In this document: piece after piece, positions 1 through 9,291 of the stretch
Position numbering within the stretch: position 1 is the first letter of the stretch
Layout: each line of letters begins with the position of its first letter
NCBI RefSeq assembly: GCF_025961225.1
Contig: NZ_JAOQNG010000001.1
Location: 2,390,001-2,454,000 of the forward strand
DNA: 64,000 nucleotides
Source of the DNA: Azospirillum canadense
GTDB lineage: Bacteria > Pseudomonadota > Alphaproteobacteria > Azospirillales > Azospirillaceae
Direction: 5' to 3'
Program-made: the position numbers and the translations under genes
The notes under the pieces: generated by a model
What the model was told of the DNA's origin: nothing
The model's input: the letters and a program-made list of their open reading frames with translations, nothing else
Databases searched by the model: none

Positions 1-1
1 G

Positions 2-400
2 GGAACCAAGTACCACGTGGTCGTTTCGACGGATGGGCTTCCGCTAGCGGCGTTGCCCTCCGCGGCCAACGTGCATGACACCCGGCTCTTCCCCGACCTG
101 CTCCGGTTGGCCATGGTGGTCTGCGCCAGGATCGCGCGCCTGTATGCGGACGCCGGATACGACAGCGCCGACAACCGATGGCTCTGCCTGCGTGAAGGCA
201 TCCAACCCATCATCCGCAAGATCGGCCAGCCGCACGGCTCCGGCCTCGGCCAGGTCCGCTGTATCGTCGAGCACGCCAATGCTTGGTTGCTCAACAACAA
301 ACGCCTGGATCGCCGCCATGACAGGAAGGGCGCCATCGTCGATGCGCTGCTCACAGCAGCCTGCATATTTGTGGTCGCGGCTCGCCTCGTGGAGTTCTGA
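2..400 (+). mobile_element. IS5-family transposase, 3' part (cut by window start)
   Basis: The reading frame is open from base 2 and ends at TGA 398-400, so the true start lies before the window. The first visible residues GTKYHVVVSTDGLPLA match the beta-strand region of IS5/IS427-type DDE transposases. Further on, DAGYDS carries the second catalytic Asp, and VEHANAWLLNNKRLDRRHDR is the family's C-terminal E-box signature. The product is a cut-and-paste transposase. The first catalytic Asp and the left inverted repeat are outside the window. The right end should lie just past the stop, within about 20 bases, abutting the next gene on the opposite strand. I could not identify the terminal repeat or a target duplication. 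Confidence 0.85.
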
Positions 401-418
401 AAACGGCCCCTTAATGGA

Positions 419-757
419 TCAGGCCGGAATAGCGTTGATCGCCCGGCAGCGGCCTTCGAAATCCGCCGTCACGAAGTCGGGCTTCTTGAGAAGCCCCCTC
501 AGCCAAGCCGACAGCGTGCACAGGTCTTCCAGGCGCACGGCTTCGTGCAGGGTGCCTTCCGGAAAATGGATCTCGAAGGTTTCGGCGATGTGGTCGAGCA
601 CCTGTTCGAGCTGTTCGGCGCTGAGCCCGATGCCGCCGTCCAGAAGCGCGGCGCGCGTGAGGGTTTTTTCATCGACGCCGTATTCGTCGCGAATCAGCTT
701 CACGATCCAGCGGAAGAGATGCATCCAATTGGTGATCCCGAGGATCGCGTCCGACAT
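419..757 (-). CDS. Acyl-carrier-protein-like small protein
   Basis: 112 residues. ATG at 757 is preceded by GAGGA at good spacing; an in-frame ATG 14 codons upstream has weaker support. The middle and C-terminal part, with LSAEQLEQVLDHIAETFEI followed by LEDLCTLSAWL, has the helix pattern of acyl carrier proteins. The usual Asp-Ser-Leu phosphopantetheine site is replaced by Gly-Leu-Ser, so conventional carrier activity is doubtful. The N-terminal third is hydrophobic and aromatic. The gene sits right behind the IS end and is divergent from the exporter gene at 873. Function unknown; the ACP-fold assignment is inference from pattern. Confidence 0.7.
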   Translation of the reverse strand: MSDAILGITNWMHLFRWIVKLIRDEYGVDEKTLTRAALLDGGIGLSAEQLEQVLDHIAETFEIHFPEGTLHEAVRLEDLCTLSAWLRGLLKKPDFVTADFEGRCRAINAIPA

Positions 758-872
758 GCCCGGTTCCTCATTGCGCGAAAAGCCATGATAATCTGGCACG
801 CATTCTTTGCAAATTCATTGCGTGAAAATGACGCTTCCGGCCGGCCCGGGGCGGGCTGGTAGAGTGCGGCGC

Positions 873-1832
873 ATGCGTGCACCGTCCCTGAACCTCGCCC
901 TCTCCATGACCCTGGTCGGCCTGTCGGTTCCGGCGTCGAAGGTGGTCGTGGCCCATGTCCCGCCGCTGCTGACCGCCGAACTGCGCTTCGCCATGGTGGC
1001 CTTGCTGCTGGCTCCCTTCGCCTTGCGGGGCGGGCGCGGGTCCCTGCCCGCCTCGGCACGGGATTGGACGAGCCTGTCGCTGCTGGCGCTGTTCGGCATG
1101 GTGCTGTTCAACCTGTTCCTGCTGTACGGCCTGCGCGCGACCAGCGCGGTCGCCGCCGGCATCATCACCAGCACCATTCCGGCGATGACCGCCCTGTCCG
1201 CCGCCGTGATCCTGCGCGAGCGGGTGTCGGGCGGCAGCATCGCCGCCATCGCGCTGGCGGTGCTGGGCATGACGGCGCTGAACCTGCGGCCGGGCGGCGG
1301 AGCCGAGCCACATGATTCGTTGGCGGGCGACACGCTGGCGGGCAACGCGCTGGTGGTGGGAGCGGTGGTGTCGGAGGCGCTCTACGGCGTCTTCGCGCGG
1401 CGACTCGGCGGGCGGGTGCCGCCGCTGACCCTGACCTTCCTGGCCAACGCCCTGTCGGCCGTGATGATGGCGCCGGGGGCGCTCGCCACGTCAGGTGGGT
1501 TCGAGCCCGCGCAGGTTCCGGCCTGGGTCTGGGTGCTGTTCGTGGCGTCGGGGCTGGCGAGCGGCTTGGTCGCCGTGGTCCTGTGGATGCGCGGGATCGC
1601 CCATGTGCCGGCCAGCCGGGCCGGCCTGTTCACCGGCCTGATCCCCGCCGCCGGCGTGCTGGCCGCGGTGCTGTTCCTCGGCGAGGAGTTCACCATCGCC
1701 CACGCCGCCGGGCTGCTGTGCGTGCTGTTCGGCATCGCGCTGGGCACCGGAGCGCTGCGGCTGCCTGCGCGGCCGGGCTTTACAGCGGGTCGTTCCGGTC
1801 GCGGCGATCGTGCGGGACCGCGTGGCCGATGA
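873..1832 (+). CDS. DMT-superfamily EamA permease
   Basis: 319 residues from ATG 873 (an in-frame ATG at 828 is possible but would add an arginine-rich leader). Two repeated EamA halves are visible, each with about five hydrophobic segments. The conserved S-VPASK motif follows TM1, and the second half begins with another A-V-S-E-ALYGVF stretch. Members of this family are ten-TM inner-membrane exporters of amino acids or other metabolites; the substrate cannot be read from sequence. The last 53 bases overlap the 3' end of the convergent ion-channel gene. The extreme C-terminus (SGRGDRAGPRGR) is basic and encoded inside that overlap. Confidence 0.85.
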   Translation: MRAPSLNLALSMTLVGLSVPASKVVVAHVPPLLTAELRFAMVALLLAPFALRGGRGSLPASARDWTSLSLLALFGMVLFNLFLLYGLRATSAVAAGIITSTIPAMTALSAAVILRERVSGGSIAAIALAVLGMTALNLRPGGGAEPHDSLAGDTLAGNALVVGAVVSEALYGVFARRLGGRVPPLTLTFLANALSAVMMAPGALATSGGFEPAQVPAWVWVLFVASGLASGLVAVVLWMRGIAHVPASRAGLFTGLIPAAGVLAAVLFLGEEFTIAHAAGLLCVLFGIALGTGALRLPARPGFTAGRSGRGDRAGPRGR

Positions 1833-2763
1833 TCGCGCTGAAGCCGAACAGCAGGAGCAGCACGCCCGTCACGATCTCGATCCCGCAGACCAGCCGGACC
1901 GCCCCCGTCACTGGGTGGATGTCGCCGTAGCCGACCGTCGCGAATGTGACGAGCGAGAAGTACAGGCCTTCCGGGAAGGTGAGGTCGCGCCGCACGCCGT
2001 CGACGATGAAGTTCGGCTCGATCATGAAACGGTCCATGATGGTGTAGAGCGCGCCGAACATGATGATGCAGAGCGAATAGAAAGTCAGGAAGGCGAAGGC
2101 CGGGAGCACCAGCCGCGACGCCTGCTGGAAGAATCCTTCGAACAGCAGACCGGCGTCGAGCAGGAAGATCGCGATGTCCCGCGCGACGAAGGCCACGATC
2201 GCGCCGATCGCCGTCATGGACAGCAGGAAGACGAATGTCAGCGTCTCCGGTGAGACGTCCCGGCCGGGGAGCAGGAAGGTCAGCGCGCCGACGCCCCAGA
2301 CCGGAGCCATCCACAGGAAGATGCGGTCAAAATGCCCGCCGTCGCGCAGGCGGCGCGACATCACGATGGTCCGGATCGTGCCGGCCCGCCACCAAGCGCC
2401 GCTGAGGAAGCAAGCGAGCGGAATCACGAAGGCGATGGCCTGGACGTGCGGCTGGATGTCGTGGAAGTTGCTTTCCAGGAAGAAGACGAAGACGCAGGCG
2501 TAGACGCCGATGAAGTTCGCCAGCGCCAGGCTGAAGAACTGGCTGCCGGGAAAGAGATAGTGGAACGCCCCGACCACCAGGCCAACCGACCCCAGGAGAA
2601 CGAAGGCGAGGTCGCCCGACACCGAACGGATCGACAAGGCGATCATGCCCAGCAGCAGCGCGGTCAGGACCGCCCCGCTGACCCAGGAATGGTGCGCGGC
2701 GTTGCGCGGCATGTGCGCCGGGCCGGCGGTCTTGGTCCGGCGGTCGGGTACGATCTGGTCCAT
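1780..2763 (-). CDS. Two-pore-type potassium channel family protein
   Basis: 327 residues. Several hydrophobic segments precede a C-terminal pore module: a TM, then LYFSLVTFATVGYGDIHPVTG with the K+ selectivity filter TVGYGD, then a final TM. This is the Ion_trans_2 pore arrangement and predicts a potassium channel of the inner membrane. No cytoplasmic RCK/TrkA-N or cyclic-nucleotide domain follows; the protein ends in a short charged tail. The upstream membrane domain (about residues 25-200) is larger than in minimal KcsA channels. The 3' end overlaps the convergent EamA gene by 53 bases. Confidence 0.85.
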   Translation of the reverse strand: MDQIVPDRRTKTAGPAHMPRNAAHHSWVSGAVLTALLLGMIALSIRSVSGDLAFVLLGSVGLVVGAFHYLFPGSQFFSLALANFIGVYACVFVFFLESNFHDIQPHVQAIAFVIPLACFLSGAWWRAGTIRTIVMSRRLRDGGHFDRIFLWMAPVWGVGALTFLLPGRDVSPETLTFVFLLSMTAIGAIVAFVARDIAIFLLDAGLLFEGFFQQASRLVLPAFAFLTFYSLCIIMFGALYTIMDRFMIEPNFIVDGVRRDLTFPEGLYFSLVTFATVGYGDIHPVTGAVRLVCGIEIVTGVLLLLFGFSAIIGHAVPHDRRDRNDPL

Positions 2764-2965
2764 GGGCGAATCGGGCTGGGGGCGAATCGGCTTGCGGCGG
2801 TTTATCCTTTATAGCGCCATGGGCTTTCCGTTTGGCAGGATTTTCGCGCGACGGGAGGCGGTTGCGCGCATGGTCACAAGCCGGCGGCGCAGTTTCTCCG
2901 CCTCAGGTTGAGCGCACCGCCACAGCCCTTTCCCATACCGGGCATCGCCCCCCGTCATGTCGCCG

Positions 2966-3946
2966 TCACGCCGCCGCCGGGCGGCTTGGCGCGGCCCCCG
3001 CGACCCGCCCAGCGCTGCCGGCCGGGACCGTCCCGTACCACGCCTTCCAATAGACGCCGAACCGGTCGATGACGTCGGACGGCCGGTCGGCGTAGAGGCG
3101 CATCCCGATGGGCATCGCCTCAAGGCGAAGCTCCCGGCAGCGACGGTCGACCAGGGCGGCCAGCGCCTCCGCCGTCGTGGTATCCAGGTCGCTGGAAGAG
3201 GCGATGTCGCGGAGCACCACCAGGTCGTGGTCATGCCCGACCAAGTCGCTCACCCGCTCCAGCTCGTCCGACAGGGCGTCGAGCGGCCCCGGCCAGAGCG
3301 GGCACAGGATGCGGGTGTGGTACCAGAAATACTTCACCTGCTTGCGCCAGTCGTGCCAAGCGTGGGCGTCGGATTCGGAATCGAGCGCGCGGAACAGGCG
3401 GCGGCCTTCGCGGTAGACCCGGTGCAGGCCGGGACGGAGCATGGCCATGCCCTTGCCGTTGCTTTTGCCGGAGAAGTGCCAAGCGGCGATCTGCTCCCGC
3501 GCGCCGTCCAGGCGCTTGGCGACATGGGCGGGCATGTCGCCCCGGTCCATCTGCTCCGCCTCGATGGCGCGGCAGCGCTCCACCAGGATGGCGCGCAGGC
3601 GGGCGAAGGCTTGGCCGTCGAGCTGGTCCGCGAAGTGGGCGGTCAGCTTGTCGAGCGACTCGATGATGGCTGCGGTGTCGCGGACGGCGGACAGTTCCCT
3701 CTGCGCGTCGCGGACGAACAGGTTCTCGCGCCGGTAGGCCTCCGCGCCGAGCGCGCCGCGCGCCAGCCGGAGCAGCGCGCGCAGCTTCTTGCAGGCCTTG
3801 CGCGCCTCATGCACGCCCTTGTGCCGGCCCATTTGCCGGCCCTCGCCGGACTCCGTCAGGGAGCGCGCCGCCTTGTCGAGCTGTTCGAGCGCGATGCGGC
3901 GGACGCCGTCGGCGACGGGTTCGTCCCGCCTGATGCAATAGCCCAT
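2966..3946 (-). CDS. CHAD domain-containing protein
   Basis: 326 residues. The N-terminus has the CHAD helical signature: VHEARKACKKLRALLRL near residues 45-61, preceded by conserved positively charged residues, and a second half with AWHDWRKQVKYFWYH. CHAD domains are alpha-helical, bind inorganic polyphosphate through conserved His and basic residues, and are often associated with polyphosphate granules. No CYTH triphosphate-tunnel domain is fused here, so this is a stand-alone CHAD protein. It has no signal peptide and is presumably cytoplasmic. It is co-directional with the following isomerase gene, with a gap of about 70 bases. Confidence 0.88.
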   Translation of the reverse strand: MGYCIRRDEPVADGVRRIALEQLDKAARSLTESGEGRQMGRHKGVHEARKACKKLRALLRLARGALGAEAYRRENLFVRDAQRELSAVRDTAAIIESLDKLTAHFADQLDGQAFARLRAILVERCRAIEAEQMDRGDMPAHVAKRLDGAREQIAAWHFSGKSNGKGMAMLRPGLHRVYREGRRLFRALDSESDAHAWHDWRKQVKYFWYHTRILCPLWPGPLDALSDELERVSDLVGHDHDLVVLRDIASSSDLDTTTAEALAALVDRRCRELRLEAMPIGMRLYADRPSDVIDRFGVYWKAWYGTVPAGSAGRVAGAAPSRPAAA

Positions 3947-4019
3947 GATCGTCCCCTCCGAATGACTGCGGCTGTACGACAGCCGCGGCCAATCGGAGGT
4001 TCCGCAAGAGCCCCGCCGC

Positions 4020-4622
4020 TCACCAGCCCCCGGTCGCGAGCCAGCGGTCGACCATGTCCAGCCGGTCCCAGCCCCAGAAGGGTTCCTCGTCCACGATGAT
4101 GAAGGGGGAGCCGAAGACGCCGCGGTCGACGGCGGCCTCGTTTTCCGCGCGCAGGCGGTCCTTCACGTCCTGGTCCTGGAGCGCCGCAGCGATGGCCGTG
4201 CGGTCGAGTCCCTGGGCGCCGGCGATCTCCACGATGGTCGCAGCGGGGCCGATGTCGCGCCCCTCCCCCCAATGGGCGTGGAAGATGTTGCGGGCCAGCA
4301 GCTTCGCCTGCTCCGGGTGCTCGTCGGTCATCCAGTAGAAGGCGCGCGACGCCGCCACGCTGCTGGCGGGGGCCGAGTCGGGGTAGGTGAAGGGCGCGTT
4401 GGTCAGCCGCGCGATCCGGCCGACGTCGTGGACCAGATACTCGCCGCGCAGGGGCTGTTCGAGGTTCGGTTTCATTCCCGTCACTTTGAAGATCGCGCCG
4501 AGCAAGATGGGGCGCCATGTGACGGTGCGGCCATGCGCCGCAGCCAACTCCTCAATGCGGCGGCTGGCGAAATAGCCGTAGGGCGAGGAGAAGTCGAAAT
4601 AGAAGTCGATGGGTTCGGGCAT
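4020..4622 (-). CDS. 2-hydroxychromene-2-carboxylate isomerase-type DsbA-fold protein
   Basis: 200 residues, the usual length for the family. It begins IDFYFDFSSPYGYFASRRIEE, the thioredoxin-like start with Ser-Ser-Pro in place of the redox Cys-X-X-Cys. It ends with GVFGSPFIIVDEEPFWGWDR, the conserved cis-Pro loop and C-terminal helix of HCCA isomerases and kappa-class GSTs. Characterised members isomerise 2-hydroxychromene-2-carboxylate in naphthalene breakdown using glutathione. No aromatic-degradation genes are nearby, so the real substrate is unknown. A glutathione-dependent isomerase or GST-kappa role is likely. Confidence 0.85.
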   Translation of the reverse strand: MPEPIDFYFDFSSPYGYFASRRIEELAAAHGRTVTWRPILLGAIFKVTGMKPNLEQPLRGEYLVHDVGRIARLTNAPFTYPDSAPASSVAASRAFYWMTDEHPEQAKLLARNIFHAHWGEGRDIGPAATIVEIAGAQGLDRTAIAAALQDQDVKDRLRAENEAAVDRGVFGSPFIIVDEEPFWGWDRLDMVDRWLATGGW

Positions 4623-4727
4623 CCACGGTCCTCCCGGAAATGGCTTTCCGGAAAGGCTATCCCGCGGCGGCGGCCCCGTCCATCCGGCGGGAGGTAGGAA
4701 CGATGCCTCCGAAGGGGCAGAGGTCGG

Positions 4728-5441
<714 letters not shown>

Positions 5442-5673
5442 GCCCGATACCTCCCGACCCCTTCTTAACCCACTGTAGAGGCTACACGCAATCGGTTACA
5501 ACCCCGTAACAGGCACGCGTCCTGCGACCCATGGGTGAATCGGTTGAAACATCCTGCACGTCGACCGAAACGAAACAGCAGGGTTCTTGAAATCTCGCGT
5601 TCACACGAATGGGTTTTACTCCGCCCCGCACCGAAACGCCGCAAACTCGCGGGAACGCCGGGGAATTGACACC

Positions 5674-5859
5674 ATGTCCGTGATCGACCAGTGCCTGGAG
5701 CGGATGGCTCATCTCGATCGGGCCGATCGCCTTCTGAACGAGATGCGCGTCTATAACGCGCGCCAGCCCGTCCGCGAAGCGATGGCGCAGCACCGCGCGC
5801 TGCTGAACGAGGCGCGTCGCCACATCGAATCGGCCCGGTCGCTGACCGGCGAGGCCTGA
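5674..5859 (+). CDS. Small hypothetical helical protein (61 aa)
   Basis: ATG 5674 is preceded by GGGGAAT. An in-frame upstream start at 5587 would add 29 residues of unlikely composition. The product is a short, highly charged, probably all-helical protein (MSVIDQCLERMAHLDRADRL and on) with heptad-like spacing of Leu, Ala and Met. No known family is recognised. It is divergent from the response-regulator gene with about 230 bases between. Confidence 0.55.
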   Translation: MSVIDQCLERMAHLDRADRLLNEMRVYNARQPVREAMAQHRALLNEARRHIESARSLTGEA

Positions 5860-5901
5860 TCCCCGCATCCGGCGAAGCAAGACGTCGAAGGCAGTCCGCG
5901 C

Positions 5902-6207
5902 ATGCACCCGGTCCACACTCCGCTGGCCCACACCCCTTGCCAAGGCTGCGATTGCGAGCGGCACGCCGACCGTCCGGCGCGGCGCTCCGTGCGCCGCCGG
6001 GCGCGGGAGCGATTCGGCATCGGGCAGCGGCGGGGCGGCGACGCCGGCCGGCCGGTGCCGGCCTGCCCGTCCCTGCACTCTTCCCTGCCCCCACTCCGGC
6101 CATCGACGCGCCCGGCCGCCGCCCAGTCCGCCGCCCGCCCCGAGGACTCGAACGGGCTCTGGCGTGCGATGATGAACCGCTGGCTGCCGGTGGACCCGGC
6201 TGACTGA
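5902..6207 (+). CDS. Hypothetical Arg/Pro/Cys-rich protein (101 aa)
   Basis: The frame has G/C at nearly all third positions and ends in a plausible folded tail (SNGLWRAMMNRWLPVDPAD). The N-terminal half is rich in Arg, with early Cys and His residues in CQGCDCERH that could bind metal. It starts 42 bases after the preceding small gene and may be co-transcribed. No family is recognised; it could be a chance frame in G+C-rich DNA. Confidence 0.4.
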   Translation: MHPVHTPLAHTPCQGCDCERHADRPARRSVRRRARERFGIGQRRGGDAGRPVPACPSLHSSLPPLRPSTRPAAAQSAARPEDSNGLWRAMMNRWLPVDPAD

Positions 6208-6227
6208 TCGGGCCATTGCCATTGCGG

Positions 6228-6635
6228 TCATCGCCGCGCGGTGACCTCGATCTCGATCTTCATGCGCGGATCAGCCAGCGGGCACTCGATGGTGGTGCTG
6301 GCCGGCTGGATGTCGCGGAACTGTTCCGCCAGGATCGGGGCGACCCGCGCGAAATCGGCGGCGTCCGCCAGATACACCCGCACCCGCACCACGTCGGCCA
6401 AGTCCGCATCCGCCCGGCGCAGGATCGCGCGGATGTTGCGCATGGTCTGGCGGGTCTGCTCCGCCACGTCGTCCGGCATGGCCCCGCCGTCCTGGTCGTA
6501 TCCGGCCGTGCCGGGAATGAACACCCACCGCCCATTCACCAACGTTCGGGCCACCAAAGCGCGGGCGAATCCGCCGGCAACCCCGAAGGCACCGTCAAGA
6601 GGCGCGGTACCGGATGGATCCTTGAATTGCCCCAT
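6228..6635 (-). CDS. RidA/YjgF/YER057c/UK114-family protein
   Basis: 135 residues from ATG 6635, which is preceded by GGGGGAAA at good spacing; an ATG eight codons upstream lacks such a site. The family signature is visible: LVNGRWVFIPGTAGYD at the start, EQTRQTMRNIRAIL in the first helix, and VVRVRVYLADAADFARV. RidA proteins form trimers and hydrolyse reactive enamine/imine intermediates from PLP enzymes; many paralogues have other, unassigned roles. The C-terminus ends MKIEIEVTARR, whereas canonical RidA has an Arg-carboxylate clamp in this region. Cytoplasmic. Confidence 0.85.
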   Translation of the reverse strand: MGQFKDPSGTAPLDGAFGVAGGFARALVARTLVNGRWVFIPGTAGYDQDGGAMPDDVAEQTRQTMRNIRAILRRADADLADVVRVRVYLADAADFARVAPILAEQFRDIQPASTTIECPLADPRMKIEIEVTARR

Positions 6636-6883
6636 GCTGTTTCCCCCCGAATGCGGCACCGGGTGCGGCGTTATCGTTTTTGTCGCTTACGAACAGCATG
6701 ACACAATCGTCGGCGCGGGCCAGCGTCCATTCGCCCTCTCTTTCGGCGAATTCCACGGAGTCACCGCAGCTTTCGGCCGTGCGGACCTTCCGGAACGTCA
6801 TAGGCCCCCACCGCCCCATTCTTTCCCAATTGGGAGCGTAAGCCGGGCCTTGGAGGAGTTCTGTCCATCACGGGAGTACCCGC

Positions 6884-9046
6884 ATGTCCGGGATCACCAA
6901 AGCCGCCGCTGCCCTGGCCGCCCCGCTGCTCGTCGCGTCCTACGCGGCCCTGCCCGCTTTCGCCGCGGATCCGCCCGCAAATGGGCTGACGTTGAAGCGC
7001 GTGCTGCTGTCCACCGGCGGCGTCGGCTATTTCGAGCATGAGGCGCGGGTGAGCGGCGACGCCGCCCTGACGCTGGAAGTGCGCCGCGACCAGGTGGACG
7101 ACGTGCTGAAGAGCATCGTCGTCTACGACGACCGCGGCGGCGTCGGCACGGTCGACCTCGCCGGGCAGGAGCCGCTGGAGACCGCCTTCCGCGAGCTGCC
7201 CTTCACGCCGGACGACCTGACCTCCCCCACCGCGCTGCTGAACGCGCTGAAGGGGGCGGAGGTGCGCGCCGCCGGATCGCGGGAGCTGTCCGGGCGCCTG
7301 CTGTCGGTGACCGAGGAGGCCGTCCAGCTGCCGAACGGCGGCGGCGTGACGACGCGGCACCGCGTCAGCCTGATGACGGCGGAAGGGCTGCGCCAGCTGG
7401 TCCTGGAGGACACCGACTCGCTGCGCTTCGCCGACCCACGCGTGCAGGCGCAGCTCGACAAGGCGCTCGCCGCCGTAGCCGACTCGGCGGGCAAGGAGCG
7501 CCGGCGCCTGACCATCCGCACCACCGCGCCGAAGGACAACGCCGGTGCGGAGCGCACGGTGCGAGTCGCCTATGTGGTTGCCGCTCCGCTGTGGAAGGCC
7601 ACCTACCGGCTGACGTTGCCGGAGGTTGGGGCCGGAGCGAAGACCGGCAACCTCCAGGGCTGGGCCGTGCTGGAGAACCTGAGCGGCGACGATTGGAATG
7701 GCGTGGAACTGTCGGTCGCCTCCGGCAACCCGGTGACCTTCCGGCAGGCGCTCTACTCCGCCTATTTCGTGAACCGGCCGGAGGTGCCGGTGGAGGTGCT
7801 GGGCCGCGTGTTGCCCAAGCCCGACGAGGGCGCCGTCGCCGCCGACCGCATGGCCAAGGCCGAAGCCCCGGCGCCCCGCGCCCGCACGGGCGGGGAGATG
7901 GCGCCGCCAGTCGCCATGGCCGCGCCGATGGCGCCCAGCATGGGCGCGGGCGCACCGCCGCCGCCGGCCCCAATGCCGATGCCGACCCCAACGCTGATGC
8001 CGCAGCGCGCGGCCGAGCCCTTCGCCGCCGAGAGCAGCGAGGCCACGGCGCAGGTGCTGTTCCGCTACCCGCAGCCGGTCACGCTGGCCAACGGCGGTAC
8101 GCTGATGATGCCGATCGTTGCACGCGCGGTGCCGGCTGAGCGGCTGTCGCTGTACCAGCCCGGCACCCAGCCGCGGAATCCGCTGGCTGCGCTGCGGCTG
8201 ACCAACGACTCCGCGGCCGACTCGGCGACTGATGCGCCAACGGGTTCCAACGGAAGCGGCCTGCCGCCCGGCGTGCTGACGCTGTACGAGATGGTTGGTG
8301 GCGCCCCAGCCTATGTGGGCGACGCGCGGCTGGCCGCCCTGCCCGCGGGCGAGAGCCGCCTGCTGAGCTTCGCGGTGGACCAAGCGGTGACCGTCGACCG
8401 GTCCGACCAGCCGAGCCGCACGCTCTCCCGCGCCAGCCTCGCCGACGGCGTGCTGCAGCTGACGGTGACGGAGCGGCAGACGACCACCTACCGGATCGCC
8501 GGCGCCGCCCGCGAGGACCGCACGGTGATCGTCGAACACCCGCGCCGCGCCGGCTGGGATCTGGTGGAGCCGGCGAAGGCCGCGCCGGACACGACGGCTG
8601 ACGCCTACCGCCTGCCGGTCTCCGTATCGGCCGGCAAGACGGCAACGCTGGCCGTGGCGCTGGAGCGCCCGCGGTTGGAGCGAATCGGCCTCGCCGACCT
8701 GGCGCCGGAGCAGGTACTGGCCTACGCCGCCTCCGCCGAACTGCCGCCCCCGGTGCGCGAGGCGCTGGGCAAGGTGGCCGCCCTGCGCATGACCGTCGGC
8801 GAGAAGGAGCGCCGCGTCGCCGATGTGGAACGCGAGCAGGCCAACATCGCCAAGGAGCAGGAACGGCTGCGCCAGAACCTGTCCACGCTGCCGCGCGACA
8901 GCGACCTGTTCAAGCGGACCATCGGCAAGATGGGCGAGCAGGAAACCCGACTCGATGCCCTGTCGCGCGACCTCGGCGTTGCCCGGAAGGAGGCTGAGGC
9001 GGCGCGGACAACCCTGCGGGATCAGGTGCGGGGGATGAAGTTCTGA
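6884..9046 (+). CDS. Secreted DUF4139 domain-containing protein
   Basis: 720 residues. An N-terminal signal peptide (1-28, ending PAFA|A) predicts export. Residues 30-300 hold the N-terminal beta-rich domain (LTLKRVLLSTGGVGYFEHEA). The motif AAPLWKATYRLTLP, followed by GWAVLENLSGDDWNGVELSV, is the core of DUF4139. A low-complexity Pro/Met/Ala linker (about 340-375) separates it from a further beta domain. The C-terminal 90 residues (VGEKERRVADVEREQANIAK and on) form a coiled coil. Family function is not established. The gene is monocistronic, followed by a palindromic repeat. Confidence 0.82.
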   Translation: MSGITKAAAALAAPLLVASYAALPAFAADPPANGLTLKRVLLSTGGVGYFEHEARVSGDAALTLEVRRDQVDDVLKSIVVYDDRGGVGTVDLAGQEPLETAFRELPFTPDDLTSPTALLNALKGAEVRAAGSRELSGRLLSVTEEAVQLPNGGGVTTRHRVSLMTAEGLRQLVLEDTDSLRFADPRVQAQLDKALAAVADSAGKERRRLTIRTTAPKDNAGAERTVRVAYVVAAPLWKATYRLTLPEVGAGAKTGNLQGWAVLENLSGDDWNGVELSVASGNPVTFRQALYSAYFVNRPEVPVEVLGRVLPKPDEGAVAADRMAKAEAPAPRARTGGEMAPPVAMAAPMAPSMGAGAPPPPAPMPMPTPTLMPQRAAEPFAAESSEATAQVLFRYPQPVTLANGGTLMMPIVARAVPAERLSLYQPGTQPRNPLAALRLTNDSAADSATDAPTGSNGSGLPPGVLTLYEMVGGAPAYVGDARLAALPAGESRLLSFAVDQAVTVDRSDQPSRTLSRASLADGVLQLTVTERQTTTYRIAGAAREDRTVIVEHPRRAGWDLVEPAKAAPDTTADAYRLPVSVSAGKTATLAVALERPRLERIGLADLAPEQVLAYAASAELPPPVREALGKVAALRMTVGEKERRVADVEREQANIAKEQERLRQNLSTLPRDSDLFKRTIGKMGEQETRLDALSRDLGVARKEAEAARTTLRDQVRGMKF

Positions 9047-9093
9047 GGGTGGGTGTGGTTGTGTTGGGTGGGAAGTCGTCGCGTTGGGCCCCA

Positions 9094-9250
9094 TCCTAAC
9101 CCTCCCCCACCTTCGGCTCTCAGTGAACGCCAAAGGCGTTCGCCTGACGCCGTCAGCGCATGCAAGCATGCGCGAGAGGCGAGGGAGGGAACTCCGCCGC
9201 GCTTCCCTCAAAGCCCTCCCCCGCGAAGTGGGGGAGGGTTGGGTGGGAGC
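9094..9250. repeat. Intergenic palindromic repeat (family A, copy 1)
   Basis: The segment contains several inverted repeats: CCCTCCCCC arms pairing across the element, GAACGCCAAAGGCGTTC, GCATGCAAGCATGC, and the core CGCCTGACGCCGTCAGCG at 9141-9158. The reverse complement of that core occurs at 60938-60955 within a similarly organised element. This indicates a dispersed REP/BIME-like family. It lies between the 3' end of the DUF4139 gene and the 3' end of the convergent NnrU gene, and could act as a transcription barrier. Confidence 0.7.
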
Positions 9251-9291
9251 CCAGCGCAACCACTTTTCGCGCCCAACTCAACCACTCCCCC

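Noticed and set aside
6761..9259. Long open frame antisense to the DUF4139 gene
   Set aside because: It mirrors the codon bias of the sense gene, is Gly/Arg/His/Gln-rich and has no domain signal; typical shadow in high-GC DNA.
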